Source of the DNA: Oxalobacteraceae bacterium | GTDB lineage: Bacteria > Pseudomonadota > Gammaproteobacteria > Burkholderiales > Burkholderiaceae_D | Direction of reading: 5' to 3' | DNA length: 12,151 nt | Assembly: GCA_947487325.1 (NCBI GenBank) | Contig: CANKWG010000045.1 | Span: 1 to 12,151, forward strand | Shown here: piece by piece, positions 1-7,116 of the stretch | Position numbering within the stretch: the stretch's first letter is position 1 | Layout of the letters: each line of letters starts with the position of its first letter | The notes under the pieces: generated by a model | The model's input: only the letters and a program-made list of their open reading frames with translations | Databases searched by the model: none | What the model was told of the DNA's origin: nothing | Translations under genes and position numbers: made by a program

Positions 1-270
1 ACCCAGCGCCTCGGGTAACGTGAGAATGTCGGAAAACAGGATGGCGGCGTCGAGGGCATAGCTATCCAAGGGCTGCAGAGTGACCTCGGTTGCATAATCT
101 GGGTTCGTGGCCAAGCCCATGAATGATCCTGCCTTGCTGCGCGTAGCTCGGTATTCGGGCAAGTAGCGGCCGGCCTGACGCATCAGCCATAGCGGCGTGT
201 AATCTGTTGGCTGGCGCATCAGGGCGCGCAGGAACGTGTCGTTCTTGAGTGGGGCGAAGCGGCTGGACAT
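1..270 (-). CDS. hemE: Uroporphyrinogen decarboxylase HemE, N-terminal part (runs off the left edge)
   Basis: This is the first 90 codons of a gene read leftward that leaves the window at base 1. The family decarboxylates the four acetate side chains of uroporphyrinogen III to give coproporphyrinogen III in cytosolic haem synthesis. The visible part holds the family signature PLWLMRQAGR at residues 26-35, including the two substrate-binding arginines R31 and R35. It also holds the FSDIL segment at residues 79-83, whose Asp81 matches the catalytic aspartate of the family. The ATG at 268-270 is preceded by an AAGGA Shine-Dalgarno at 276-280, five bases away, which supports this start. The full protein is usually about 350-360 residues, so roughly a quarter is seen. 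It lies downstream of the atp operon but is separated from it by an intrinsic terminator, so it is probably its own transcription unit. The identification is secure. Confidence 0.95.
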   Translation of the reverse strand, partial: MSSRFAPLKNDTFLRALMRQPTDYTPLWLMRQAGRYLPEYRATRSKAGSFMGLATNPDYATEVTLQPLDSYALDAAILFSDILTLPEALG

Positions 271-302
271 CCGTATCCTTAAGGCAGTTCTTCGAAGGCA
301 AT

Positions 303-308
303 ATTATC
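303..308 (-). promoter_or_regulatory. Possible -10 element of a hemE promoter
   Basis: On the minus strand, GATAAT (5 of 6 matches to TATAAT) lies about 33 bases upstream of the hemE start codon. No good -35 hexamer is found at 16-18 bases upstream. A separate hemE promoter is expected because the atp operon ends in a terminator just before this gap, but the exact site is weakly supported. The rest of the gap from 271 to 422 shows only a 10-bp palindrome GCTCCGGAGC at 347-356 and no ORF that I believe. Confidence 0.25.
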
Positions 309-422
309 GCCGAAAGTTTTTGATGCGCCCGATTTTTTCGACGAGCGCTCCGGAGCTGCAATTCATACGATCGTGGGGTGATTTTATTTGCTGGCGACGA
401 TGCATTGGGTGAGCAGTACAAC

Positions 423-448
423 AAAAAAGGCAGCCGAGGCTGCCTTTC
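423..448 (-). terminator. Rho-independent terminator of the atp operon
   Basis: A perfect inverted repeat, AAAGGCAGCC (426-435) and GGCTGCCTTT (438-447), forms a 9-10 bp GC-rich stem with a very tight loop. Read on the minus strand, the distal arm runs directly into TTTTTTGT, giving the U-tract of an intrinsic terminator. It starts about 18 bases after the atpC stop codon, so it ends the atp transcript and separates it from hemE. On the plus strand the run of T after the stem is short and interrupted, so strong bidirectional function is unlikely. Confidence 0.9.
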
Positions 449-465
449 TGGTGATCCGTGAAAAC

Positions 466-888
466 TCAGCGCTTCTGGCGCAACTTCTGAATCGCCGCTA
501 GCTGCGCGATTGCAATGGCCAACTCTGTCTGAGCGACAGCGAAGTCAATATCGGTTTCCCGATTGGCCATCGCTTCTTCTGCCATTTTTTTAACTTCGTT
601 AGCCTTAGCTTCGTCCAGATCACGGCCGCGAATTGCAGTATCAGCCAAAACGGTCACCGTGTTTGGCTGGACTTCGAGAATGCCGCCAGCAACAAACACG
701 AACTCTTCGTCAGTGGCGCCCGAAACCTTGATACGGACTGCGCCCGGCTTGATACGGGTAATGAGCGGGGTATGTTTGGGATAGATACCCAGCTCTCCTG
801 CCTCACCAGGCAGGACAACGAAGTCGGCCTGCCCGGAGAAGATTTGTTCTTCTGCGGAGACGACATCAACGTGAATGGTGTTTGCCAT
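466..888 (-). CDS. atpC: ATP synthase F1 subunit epsilon
   Basis: This 140-residue protein is the epsilon subunit of F1, part of the central rotor stalk with gamma. In the family it couples F1 to the c-ring and can inhibit ATP hydrolysis through its C-terminal helices. The N-terminal beta-sandwich domain (about residues 1-85) begins MANTIHVDVVSAEEQIFSG and contains the typical LPGEAGELGIYPKHTPLITRIKPG stretch, shown here in outline only. The C-terminal helical hairpin follows and ends in LRQKR. The ATG at 886-888 is chosen because the family starts with MA-x-T and an AAGG Shine-Dalgarno lies at 895-898. An in-frame TTG at 925-927 would add 13 unlikely residues. The length matches the usual 138-141 residues. 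It is the last gene of the operon, 73 bases after atpD and just before the terminator. Confidence 0.97.
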   Translation of the reverse strand: MANTIHVDVVSAEEQIFSGQADFVVLPGEAGELGIYPKHTPLITRIKPGAVRIKVSGATDEEFVFVAGGILEVQPNTVTVLADTAIRGRDLDEAKANEVKKMAEEAMANRETDIDFAVAQTELAIAIAQLAAIQKLRQKR

Positions 889-921
889 AGAAAGCCTTTT
901 TTCGGTAAATCGAATCGCGTA

Positions 922-970
922 TTGCAATAAGCGCTGCCCTGATCAAAGGGCAACGACTCTGTTATTGCAA
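922..970 (-). repeat. Compound inverted repeat (two-tier stem-loop) at the atpD-atpC junction
   Basis: A perfect 9-bp outer inverted repeat, TTGCAATAA (922-930) and TTATTGCAA (962-970), encloses a 6-bp inner one, TGCCCT (935-940) and AGGGCA (947-952), with a six-base loop. In the mRNA the outer arm includes the atpD stop codon (TAA, 962-964). No U-tract follows, so it is not a standard terminator. The atpC ribosome binding site at 895-898 lies outside the structure. A role in mRNA stability or in lowering epsilon translation is inference. Confidence 0.6.
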
Positions 971-2362
971 CTTCTTCGCTTTCTCGATGGCTTCGTCGAT
1001 GGTGCCCACCATGTAGAACGCCTGCTCAGGCAGATGATCCAGTTCGCCAGATGCGATCATTTTGAAACCCTTGATCGTGTCTTTCAGCGAAACGTATTTG
1101 CCGGGAGCACCGGTAAACACTTCAGCGACGTGGAATGGCTGCGAGAGGAAACGCTGCATCTTACGCGCGCGTGCGACAACCAATTTGTCTTCTGGTGCAA
1201 GTTCATCCATACCCAGAATCGCGATGATGTCACGCAGTTCTTTGTAGCGCTGCAGCGTGCCCTGCACCTGACGAGCGGTGTCATAGTGATCTGGACCGAC
1301 AACATTCGGATCAAGCTGACGCGATGTGGAGTCCAACGGATCGACCGCAGGATAAATACCCAGCGCAGCAATATCACGCGACAAAACAACGGTCGAGTCA
1401 AGGTGAGCAAAGGTGGTTGCGGGCGACGGGTCAGTCAAGTCATCCGCCGGGACGTAGACGGCCTGAATCGATGTAATCGAACCGGTCTTAGTCGATGTAA
1501 TACGCTCTTGCAGACGGCCCATTTCTTCGGCCAGCGTCGGCTGATAACCCACGGCAGATGGCATACGACCCAGCAACGCAGATACCTCGGTACCGGCCAG
1601 TGTGTAACGGTAGATGTTGTCAACGAAGAATAGAACATCACGGCCTTCGTCACGGAACGATTCAGCAATCGTGAGGCCAGTCAGCGCAACGCGCAGACGG
1701 TTACCTGGTGGCTCGTTCATCTGTCCATAGACCATCGCCACTTTGGATTTGGGGAAGTCTTCGGTGTTCACGACACCGGCTTCAATCATCTCGTGATAGA
1801 AGTCATTACCCTCACGAGTACGCTCACCCACGCCAGCAAACACGGAGAGGCCCGAGTGTGCTTTCGCGATGTTGTTGATCAGTTCCATCATGTTCACGGT
1901 CTTGCCCACACCCGCGCCACCGAATAAGCCAACCTTACCGCCTTTGGCAAACGGGCAGACCAGGTCGATCACCTTAATGCCAGTTTCGAGCAACTCTTGT
2001 GAAGGCGACAGTTCGTCGTAAGCCGGCGCAGCGCGGTGAATAGAAGCGTGCTTGTCTGACTTGACCGGACCGACTTCGTCGATAGGATTGCCGAGCACGT
2101 CCATGATACGACCTAGCGTGCCCTGGCCGACTGGCACCATGATAGGGGCACCGGTATTCTGGATAATCATGCCGCGACGCAGGCCATCGGAGGTACCGAG
2201 CGCAATGGTGCGCACGATGCCATCACCGAGCTGCTGCTGTACTTCCAGCGTCAGCTCCGAACCTTCCATTTTCAATGCATCGTAAATCTTGGGCATCGCG
2301 TTACGGGGAAATTCAACGTCAACCACCGCGCCGATACACTGAACGATTTTGCCATCCGCCAT
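962..2362 (-). CDS. atpD: ATP synthase F1 subunit beta (catalytic)
   Basis: The 466-residue catalytic subunit makes ATP from ADP and phosphate in the F1 head, three copies alternating with alpha. An N-terminal beta-barrel (about 1-75) is followed by the nucleotide-binding domain. That domain has the P-loop GGAGVGKT at residues 148-155, the GERTREGN segment at 179-186 with the catalytic glutamate E180 and R181, and the FFVDNIYRYTLAGTEVSALL stretch around 245-264. The C-terminal domain carries the lever motif as DELAPED at 386-392, instead of the DELSEED known from E. coli. The ATG at 2360-2362 has an AAGGA Shine-Dalgarno at 2369-2373, six bases away. Length and all visible catalytic residues are normal. 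It follows atpG by 48 AT-rich bases. Confidence 0.99.
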   Translation of the reverse strand: MADGKIVQCIGAVVDVEFPRNAMPKIYDALKMEGSELTLEVQQQLGDGIVRTIALGTSDGLRRGMIIQNTGAPIMVPVGQGTLGRIMDVLGNPIDEVGPVKSDKHASIHRAAPAYDELSPSQELLETGIKVIDLVCPFAKGGKVGLFGGAGVGKTVNMMELINNIAKAHSGLSVFAGVGERTREGNDFYHEMIEAGVVNTEDFPKSKVAMVYGQMNEPPGNRLRVALTGLTIAESFRDEGRDVLFFVDNIYRYTLAGTEVSALLGRMPSAVGYQPTLAEEMGRLQERITSTKTGSITSIQAVYVPADDLTDPSPATTFAHLDSTVVLSRDIAALGIYPAVDPLDSTSRQLDPNVVGPDHYDTARQVQGTLQRYKELRDIIAILGMDELAPEDKLVVARARKMQRFLSQPFHVAEVFTGAPGKYVSLKDTIKGFKMIASGELDHLPEQAFYMVGTIDEAIEKAKKLQ

Positions 2363-2410
2363 TTTCGTTCCTTCAAATAAAAATTGTAATTCGATTCAAA
2401 TTCGTAATTC
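2363..2410 (-). promoter_or_regulatory. AT-rich leader and ribosome binding site of atpD
   Basis: The 48-base gap between atpG and atpD is strongly AT-rich. It contains GTAATTC twice in direct orientation on the plus strand (2386-2392 and 2404-2410). It ends with a good Shine-Dalgarno AAGGA (2369-2373) six bases before the start. Unstructured AU-rich leaders favour translation in known atp operons, so an enhancer role for this highly expressed subunit is plausible but inferred. Confidence 0.5.
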
Positions 2411-3277
2411 TTAGACCGCGGCTGCACCAGCCACGATTTCGGAGAGTTCTTTGGTGATTGCGGCCTGACGTGTCTTGTTGTAGATCAGTTTCAGTTCGCC
2501 AATCACATTTCCGGCATTGTCGGTCGCCGCTTTCATCGCCACCATGCGTGCCGCTTGCTCGGATGCCATGTTCTCAACAACCGCCTGATACACCAGTGCT
2601 TCTGCATAGCGAAGCAGCAGTTCGTCGATGACGGATTTTGCATCTGGCTCGTACAGGTAGTCCCATGAATAGGAATTCACCGGCTCCATCCTGTCCGCCG
2701 TGAGTGGCAGGAGCTGGTCGATGACTGGCTCCTGTTTCATGGTGTTGATAAAACGGGTGTAACAGATATACACCGCATCCAGCTTTTCCTCGTCATACGC
2801 ATCCAACATCACTTTGACTGGCCCGATCAATTGCTCCAGATGCGGTGTGTCGCCAAAGTTGATGCACTGCGCTACTACCGGCGCGCCGATTCGGTTCATG
2901 AAGCCGTAGCCTTTGTTGCCGATCGCAACGATTTCGACTTTGCTACCGGCTGCATCCAACTCTTTCATCCGGTTGGTCACCTGACGCAATACGTTGGTAT
3001 TCATGCCACCACACAGACCCTTGTCCGTGGTTACCACGATGAAGCCAATTTTTTTGCTTTTCTCGTGCTTGACCAGAAATGGGTGCGTGTACTCCGGATT
3101 GGCTTGCGCCAGATGCGCCGATACATTGCGAATCTTTTCGCTGTAAGGACGCGCAGAACGCATGCGCTCCTGCGCCTTTCGCATCTTGGACGCAGCGACC
3201 ATTTCCATCGCCTTGGTGATCTTCTTCGTATTTTCTACGCTCTTGATCTTCCCGCGTATCTCTTTACCTGCAGCCAT
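2411..3277 (-). CDS. atpG: ATP synthase F1 subunit gamma
   Basis: The 288-residue gamma subunit forms the rotating central shaft inside the alpha3beta3 ring and passes c-ring rotation to the catalytic sites. The N-terminal helix begins MAAGKEIRGKIKSVENTKKI and continues with the conserved TKAMEMVAASKMRKAQ region. A Rossmann-like middle part includes TTDKGLCGGMN at about residues 83-93. The C-terminal helix carries the family's MKAATDNAGN and YNKTRQAAITKE elements, with the last one ending in a near-universal ITKELSEIVAGA pattern. Length matches the E. coli protein (287). The ATG at 3275-3277 follows an AGGAG Shine-Dalgarno at 3284-3288, six bases away. It lies 26 bases after atpA in the operon. 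Confidence 0.98.
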   Translation of the reverse strand: MAAGKEIRGKIKSVENTKKITKAMEMVAASKMRKAQERMRSARPYSEKIRNVSAHLAQANPEYTHPFLVKHEKSKKIGFIVVTTDKGLCGGMNTNVLRQVTNRMKELDAAGSKVEIVAIGNKGYGFMNRIGAPVVAQCINFGDTPHLEQLIGPVKVMLDAYDEEKLDAVYICYTRFINTMKQEPVIDQLLPLTADRMEPVNSYSWDYLYEPDAKSVIDELLLRYAEALVYQAVVENMASEQAARMVAMKAATDNAGNVIGELKLIYNKTRQAAITKELSEIVAGAAAV

Positions 3278-3303
3278 TCAATGCTCCTGTGACTGGGTTG
3301 AGA

Positions 3304-4839
3304 TCAGAATGTTTTCTTGAAGTTTTCGATTGCACCCGCGAGCACAACCTCATCTTCTTTTGAGAGCTGCTTGCTATCTTCGATACGCTTGAGCAGCTCT
3401 GCATTGCTGGACTGGAGAAACTTGTGCAAATCGTGCTCGAAGCCCAACACATCTTTGACTTCGATATCATCGAGATAGCCCTTGTTCACAGCAAAAAGGC
3501 TGACGGCCATAAGCGAAACTGGCAGCGGGTAGTACTGTGGCTGCTTGAGAAGCTCGGTGACTCGCGCGCCGCGATCAAGCTGCTTGCGGGTGGCTTCGTC
3601 GAGGTCCGATGCAAACTGTGCAAACGCGGCCAGTTCACGATACTGCGCAAGGTCGGTACGAATACCGCCAGAGAGTGATTTGATGACCTTGGTCTGAGCA
3701 GCGCCACCCACTCGCGACACCGAAATACCGGCGTTAATCGCAGGACGAATACCGGCGTTGAACAATGACGTTTCAAGGAAGATCTGCCCGTCCGTAATCG
3801 AAATCACGTTCGTCGGAACGAACGCCGACACGTCGCCGGCCTGCGTTTCAATGATTGGCAGTGCTGTCAGCGAGCCGGTCTGACCCTTGACCTCGCCCTT
3901 GGTGAACGCTTCGACATAGTCGGGGTTCACGCGCGCTGCACGTTCGAGCAAGCGGGAGTGGAGATAAAACACGTCGCCAGGGAAAGCTTCACGGCCCGGT
4001 GGACGGCGCAGCAACAGAGAAACCTGACGGTAAGCAACCGCTTGCTTGGACAGATCGTCATAAATGATCAGCGCGTCCTGGCCGCGATCGCGGAAATATT
4101 CACCCATCGCGCAACCTGAGTACGCAGAGACGTACTGCATTGCTGCCGACTCGGAAGCCGATGCGGCGACCACGATCGTGTAGTCCAGTGCGCCATGCTC
4201 GTCGAGTGCGCGCACAACGTTCTTGATCGACGAAGCTTTCTGGCCGATCGCGACGTAGATACAGGTAACGCCCTGGCCTTTTTGATTGATGATGGTGTCG
4301 ATCGCAACAGCAGTCTTACCTGTCTGACGATCGCCAATGATCAGCTCTCGCTGGCCGCGGCCAATAGGCACCATCGCATCGATGGATTTCAAACCCGTTT
4401 GCAGTGGCTGCGACACCGACTGACGCGCAATAACGCCTGGCGCAATCTTTTCAATCGGGGCGCTCAGCTTGGCATTGATAGGGCCTTTGCCATCAATCGG
4501 CTGACCGAGTGCATTTACGACACGACCGCGCAGCTCGGGACCAATGGGCACTTCCAGAATACGGCCTGTGCACTTGACGGTGTCGCCTTCGGAGATATGT
4601 TCGTACGCACCGAGAATAACGGCGCCCACAGAATCGCGCTCAAGGTTCAGCGCCAGACCGAAGGTGTTACCCGGGAATTCCAGCATCTCGCCTTGCATTG
4701 CATCGGAGAGGCCGTGAATGCGGCAGATACCATCAGTGACCGAAATCACGGTGCCCTGGTTGCGAACCTCGGCACCCGCGCCGAGTCCCTGGATCCGGCT
4801 CTTGATCAGCTCGCTGATTTCAGACGGGTTGAGTTGCAT
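3304..4839 (-). CDS. atpA: ATP synthase F1 subunit alpha
   Basis: The 511-residue alpha subunit alternates with beta in the F1 hexamer. It binds nucleotide without catalysing and supplies a residue to each catalytic site. The N-terminal segment MQLNPSEISELIKSRI is the part that contacts delta and the peripheral stalk. The P-loop is GDRQTGKT at residues 169-176. The Arg finger is R376, inside the family signature PAINAGISVSRVGG that starts at residue 367. The C-terminal helical domain follows. Length is close to E. coli AtpA (513). The ATG at 4837-4839 is supported by an AGGAG Shine-Dalgarno at 4845-4849, five bases away. The 67-base gap to atpH contains a small hairpin (GAGAC 4858-4862, GTCTC 4867-4871) and no convincing promoter. 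Confidence 0.99.
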   Translation of the reverse strand: MQLNPSEISELIKSRIQGLGAGAEVRNQGTVISVTDGICRIHGLSDAMQGEMLEFPGNTFGLALNLERDSVGAVILGAYEHISEGDTVKCTGRILEVPIGPELRGRVVNALGQPIDGKGPINAKLSAPIEKIAPGVIARQSVSQPLQTGLKSIDAMVPIGRGQRELIIGDRQTGKTAVAIDTIINQKGQGVTCIYVAIGQKASSIKNVVRALDEHGALDYTIVVAASASESAAMQYVSAYSGCAMGEYFRDRGQDALIIYDDLSKQAVAYRQVSLLLRRPPGREAFPGDVFYLHSRLLERAARVNPDYVEAFTKGEVKGQTGSLTALPIIETQAGDVSAFVPTNVISITDGQIFLETSLFNAGIRPAINAGISVSRVGGAAQTKVIKSLSGGIRTDLAQYRELAAFAQFASDLDEATRKQLDRGARVTELLKQPQYYPLPVSLMAVSLFAVNKGYLDDIEVKDVLGFEHDLHKFLQSSNAELLKRIEDSKQLSKEDEVVLAGAIENFKKTF

Positions 4840-4906
4840 GTTAGCTCCTGATAGGTTGAGACCGGCGTCTCGGCCTGTCTCGCAAAGTCAAAATTTTTTC
4901 GGGCGA

Positions 4907-5440
4907 TTAAGCCGCCAGTACCGTCTGCATATGCGCCAAACGCGCGCTGACCGAAGTGTCCAGCACCTCATCACCAACCGTAACGCGCACGCCACCAATC
5001 AATGCGGCGTCGACGTTAACACTTGCGTTGAGCTTGCGACCAAACTTCTTTTCCAACGAGGCGACCAGGTCTCGCACCTGATCATCTGTCATTGGAAATG
5101 CGCTGATGATTTGTGCGTCGGCCGTGCTTTCGAAAGCATTCTTTAGCTCGCGAAATTGCTGCTCGATTTCAGGCAGCAATGATAGTCGCGCATTTTCGAT
5201 CAGCATGCTGACGAGATTCTTTGCCTCGGCATCCATGGACACTTTGAGTGAAGCCAAAAAAATGTCGGTCAGCTGCGCACGATCAAAACGCGGATTACCA
5301 GCAATCTCGTGGAATGCAGGCACAGCAGCAACTTGCGCCATTTCCGACAGAATCTCTGCCCAGGCGTTCAGCTTTGCCGGCTGTGCGACGCGGAACACTG
5401 CTTCAGCGTAAGGACGCGCAATCGTTGCGAGTTCGGCCAT
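4907..5440 (-). CDS. atpH: ATP synthase F1 subunit delta
   Basis: The 177-residue delta subunit caps the F1 head and joins it to the b-subunit dimer, so that the stator resists rotation. The N-terminal helical domain starts MAELATIARPYAEAVFRVA, a typical beginning for the family. The C-terminal part has the conserved ALIGGVRVTVGDEVLDTSV stretch at about residues 145-163, followed by the SARL end of the signature. Length equals that of E. coli AtpH. The gene begins two bases after the atpF stop codon, with a weak AAGG inside the end of atpF, so translation is probably coupled to atpF. Confidence 0.98.
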   Translation of the reverse strand: MAELATIARPYAEAVFRVAQPAKLNAWAEILSEMAQVAAVPAFHEIAGNPRFDRAQLTDIFLASLKVSMDAEAKNLVSMLIENARLSLLPEIEQQFRELKNAFESTADAQIISAFPMTDDQVRDLVASLEKKFGRKLNASVNVDAALIGGVRVTVGDEVLDTSVSARLAHMQTVLAA

Positions 5441-5442
5441 GG

Positions 5443-5913
5443 TTAGAGTTCTGCCTTAAGTTGGTTCAGCAGGTCGGCGTGGGCTTTCGCGTCGATCTCG
5501 CGCTTGAGAATCTGCTCTGCACCTTTGACGGCAAGCGTGGCGACATCATTGCGCAAAATATCGCGCAGACGAATAGCTTCAGCAGTCGCCTCATGTCGTG
5601 CAGCTTCGACGATGCCCGCAGCTTCTTCGGCGGCGTGTTTCTTTGCTTCTTCGATGATTTCAGCCGCGCGGCGCTCGGAATCGACGATACGTTTCTGCGT
5701 CTCTTCATGCGCTTGCGCCAGCTCAATCTGCACGCGCTTCTCGGCTACGGCCAGCTCATGCTTACCACGATCGGCAGCAGCGAGACCTTCCGAGATTTTC
5801 TTTGCGCGCTCGTCCAGCACTTTCATCAGCGGCGGCCACACGAACTTCATCGTGAAAAGCGCCAGGATGAAAAAGACGACGAACTGCGCAAACAAGGTTG
5901 CGTTCAAGTTCAC
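5443..5913 (-). CDS. atpF: ATP synthase Fo subunit b
   Basis: The 156-residue b subunit forms the dimeric peripheral stalk that ties Fo in the membrane to F1. One N-terminal membrane segment (about residues 5-25, rich in F, V and L) is followed by a charged linker WPPLMKVLDERAKKI. A long alanine-, glutamate- and lysine-rich helix from about residue 35 to the end is suited to a right-handed coiled coil. The length is the same as E. coli AtpF. The start codon is GTG (5911-5913). It is chosen because an AAGGA Shine-Dalgarno lies at 5921-5925, seven bases away, and because the product begins MNLNATLFAQ as the family does. It lies 63 bases after atpE, with a hairpin in the gap. Confidence 0.98.
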   Translation of the reverse strand: MNLNATLFAQFVVFFILALFTMKFVWPPLMKVLDERAKKISEGLAAADRGKHELAVAEKRVQIELAQAHEETQKRIVDSERRAAEIIEEAKKHAAEEAAGIVEAARHEATAEAIRLRDILRNDVATLAVKGAEQILKREIDAKAHADLLNQLKAEL

Positions 5914-5940
5914 GGTATTTTCCTTCTCAAATTAACGATC

Positions 5941-5958
5941 GCCGGGGCAATCCCCGGC
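5941..5958 (-). repeat. Perfect GC-rich hairpin between atpE and atpF
   Basis: GCCGGGG (5941-5947) and CCCCGGC (5952-5958) form a perfect 7-bp stem with a four-base loop, 18 bases after the atpE stop codon. No U-tract follows on the minus strand, so it is not a standard terminator. A strong hairpin right after the c-subunit gene could protect the atpE message from 3' exonucleases or cause partial termination. Both would help give the high c:b ratio the complex needs. This role is inference. Confidence 0.6.
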
Positions 5959-5976
5959 AGGATGAGAATGATGGAA

Positions 5977-6219
5977 TCAGCCAGCGAACGGGTTTGCGAA
6001 CGCGAACATCATCGCGATACCAACACCGATCAGGAACGCTGCATCGATCAGACCAGCGAGCAGGAACATTTTGGTCTGCAGGCTGTTCATCAGCTCTGGC
6101 TGGCGAGCCGAAGCTTCAATGAATTTGCCGCCCATGATGCCAATGCCGATACATGCGCCAATAGCGCCGAGGCCGATGATCAAACCACAAGCGAGTGCTA
6201 CGAAGGCGACGTTAGTCAT
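5977..6219 (-). CDS. atpE: ATP synthase Fo subunit c (proteolipid)
   Basis: The 80-residue c subunit forms the membrane rotor ring that carries protons. There are two hydrophobic helices, about residues 5-31 and 50-75. The first contains the glycine-rich GLGAIGACIGIGIMGG packing motif. The polar loop ARQPE is at residues 38-42 and contacts gamma and epsilon. The proton-carrying carboxylate is Asp59, in GLIDAAFLIGVG on helix 2, matching Asp61 of E. coli. Aspartate at this place, with no sodium-ligand pattern that I can see, argues for proton rather than sodium coupling. The ATG at 6217-6219 has the strongest Shine-Dalgarno in the operon, AAGGAG at 6225-6230. Confidence 0.99.
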   Translation of the reverse strand: MTNVAFVALACGLIIGLGAIGACIGIGIMGGKFIEASARQPELMNSLQTKMFLLAGLIDAAFLIGVGIAMMFAFANPFAG

Positions 6220-6276
6220 GAAAACTCCTTAAATAGTCAAAGTCAAAAAAACAAAACCCGGATACTTCAAAACTGG
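6220..6276 (-). promoter_or_regulatory. U-rich translation leader of atpE
   Basis: The 57-base gap between atpB and atpE is U-rich on the mRNA sense, including a run of seven U (6245-6251). It ends in AAGGAG (6225-6230), five bases before the atpE ATG. E. coli atpE is known to use a U/A-rich enhancer upstream of its Shine-Dalgarno to reach high translation. The same layout here suggests the same role. I see no stem before the U-run strong enough to call it a terminator. Confidence 0.55.
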
Positions 6277-7113
6277 TCAGTGACCCTCATGCGCCTGGCC
6301 GAGATAAACCAAAGTCAGCATCATGAAGATGAATGCCTGCAACAACACAATCAGAATGTGGAAGATCGCCCAAATTGAACCGGCCACCACGTGCATGCCA
6401 AAACCCCACCATGGTGAAGTGGAGCCCAACAGAGCGATCAGCAGGAACACCAGCTCACCTGCGTACATGTTGCCAAAGAGTCGCATACCCAGTGACACGG
6501 TCTTGGCGACGAATTCGATGATGTTCAGACCCAGATTGGGAAGCCACAACGCAGGATGTGCGCCGAACGGTGCGCAGAAAAGTTCATGCACGAAGCCGCC
6601 CACGCCCTTGATCTTCAGGTTGTAGTAGATCATCAGTGCAAACACGCCAATGGCCATACCCAACGCACCATTGAGATCGGCAGTAGGAACTACGCGGAAA
6701 TGAATGTCGAGGCCAAACAAACCAAAGACAGCGGAGAACAGATCGACCGGAAGGAAGTCGAGCGAGTTCATCAGCGCAACCCAGACGAAAACGGTCAGGG
6801 CCAACGGTGCGATAAAACTACGGTCGCCATGAACGATGTTTTTCGCCTGGTCATTCACCATTTCAACGACCAACTCAACAAAGGCTTGAAAACGGCCGGG
6901 GACGCCCGACGTTGCCTGTTTCGCGGCGCGAATCATGAAGAACAAGCCAACTATGCCCATCAGCACCGACAGAATAATCGTGTCGACATTGAAGATGCTG
7001 AAATCAATGATCTTGTCCTGATGCTGCGTGGACAGGTGACCCAGATGGTGGACGATGTACTCGGAAGCGGTCGGCGCGTGCGCTGCTCCCTCAACTGCCG
7101 TTTCTGATGCCAT
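6277..7113 (-). CDS. atpB: ATP synthase Fo subunit a
   Basis: The 278-residue a subunit is the membrane stator that holds the two proton half-channels next to the c-ring. Several hydrophobic segments are seen at about residues 45-62, 100-120, 150-165, 222-232 and 243-270. The essential arginine is R211 in VSLGMRLFGNMYAGE, matching R210 of E. coli. E220 in the same stretch matches the E. coli channel residue E219. Near the C-terminus is a long hydrophobic helix with Q259. The N-terminus is hydrophilic with several histidines (YIVHHLGHLSTQHQDK). The ATG at 7111-7113 lies three bases after the atpI stop, with an AGG inside the atpI tail, so coupling to atpI is likely. Confidence 0.98.
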   Translation of the reverse strand: MASETAVEGAAHAPTASEYIVHHLGHLSTQHQDKIIDFSIFNVDTIILSVLMGIVGLFFMIRAAKQATSGVPGRFQAFVELVVEMVNDQAKNIVHGDRSFIAPLALTVFVWVALMNSLDFLPVDLFSAVFGLFGLDIHFRVVPTADLNGALGMAIGVFALMIYYNLKIKGVGGFVHELFCAPFGAHPALWLPNLGLNIIEFVAKTVSLGMRLFGNMYAGELVFLLIALLGSTSPWWGFGMHVVAGSIWAIFHILIVLLQAFIFMMLTLVYLGQAHEGH

Positions 7114-7116
7114 GTG

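Noticed and set aside
62..424. A 120-codon minus-strand open frame at the left edge.
   Set aside because: It overlaps hemE in another frame and crosses the hemE leader. The hemE frame shows clear family signatures, while this one shows none.
875..1633. A 252-codon plus-strand open frame opposite atpC and atpD.
   Set aside because: It is antisense to catalytic-subunit coding sequence that is intact and strongly conserved. The product has no recognisable motif, and I saw no ribosome binding site for it.
4195..4851. A 218-codon plus-strand open frame opposite atpA.
   Set aside because: It is a shadow of atpA. The composition is typical of a reverse-complement reading and no family is recognisable.
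4858..4871. Small hairpin GAGAC-CGGC-GTCTC in the atpH-atpA gap, considered as a terminator or regulatory element.
   Set aside because: The stem is only 5 bp and no U-tract follows. It could easily be chance, and the atpA ribosome binding site is outside it.
5248..6378. A 376-codon open frame on the plus strand across atpH, atpF, atpE and atpB.
   Set aside because: It lies wholly antisense to four certain genes. Its product is rich in Q, R, H and S with no domain pattern, as expected of a shadow frame opposite well-biased codons.
6388..6393. A CACGTG core inside atpB as a possible parS.
   Set aside because: The flanks (ACC before, CAT after) do not match the GTTNC/GAAAC arms, so ParB binding is not expected.
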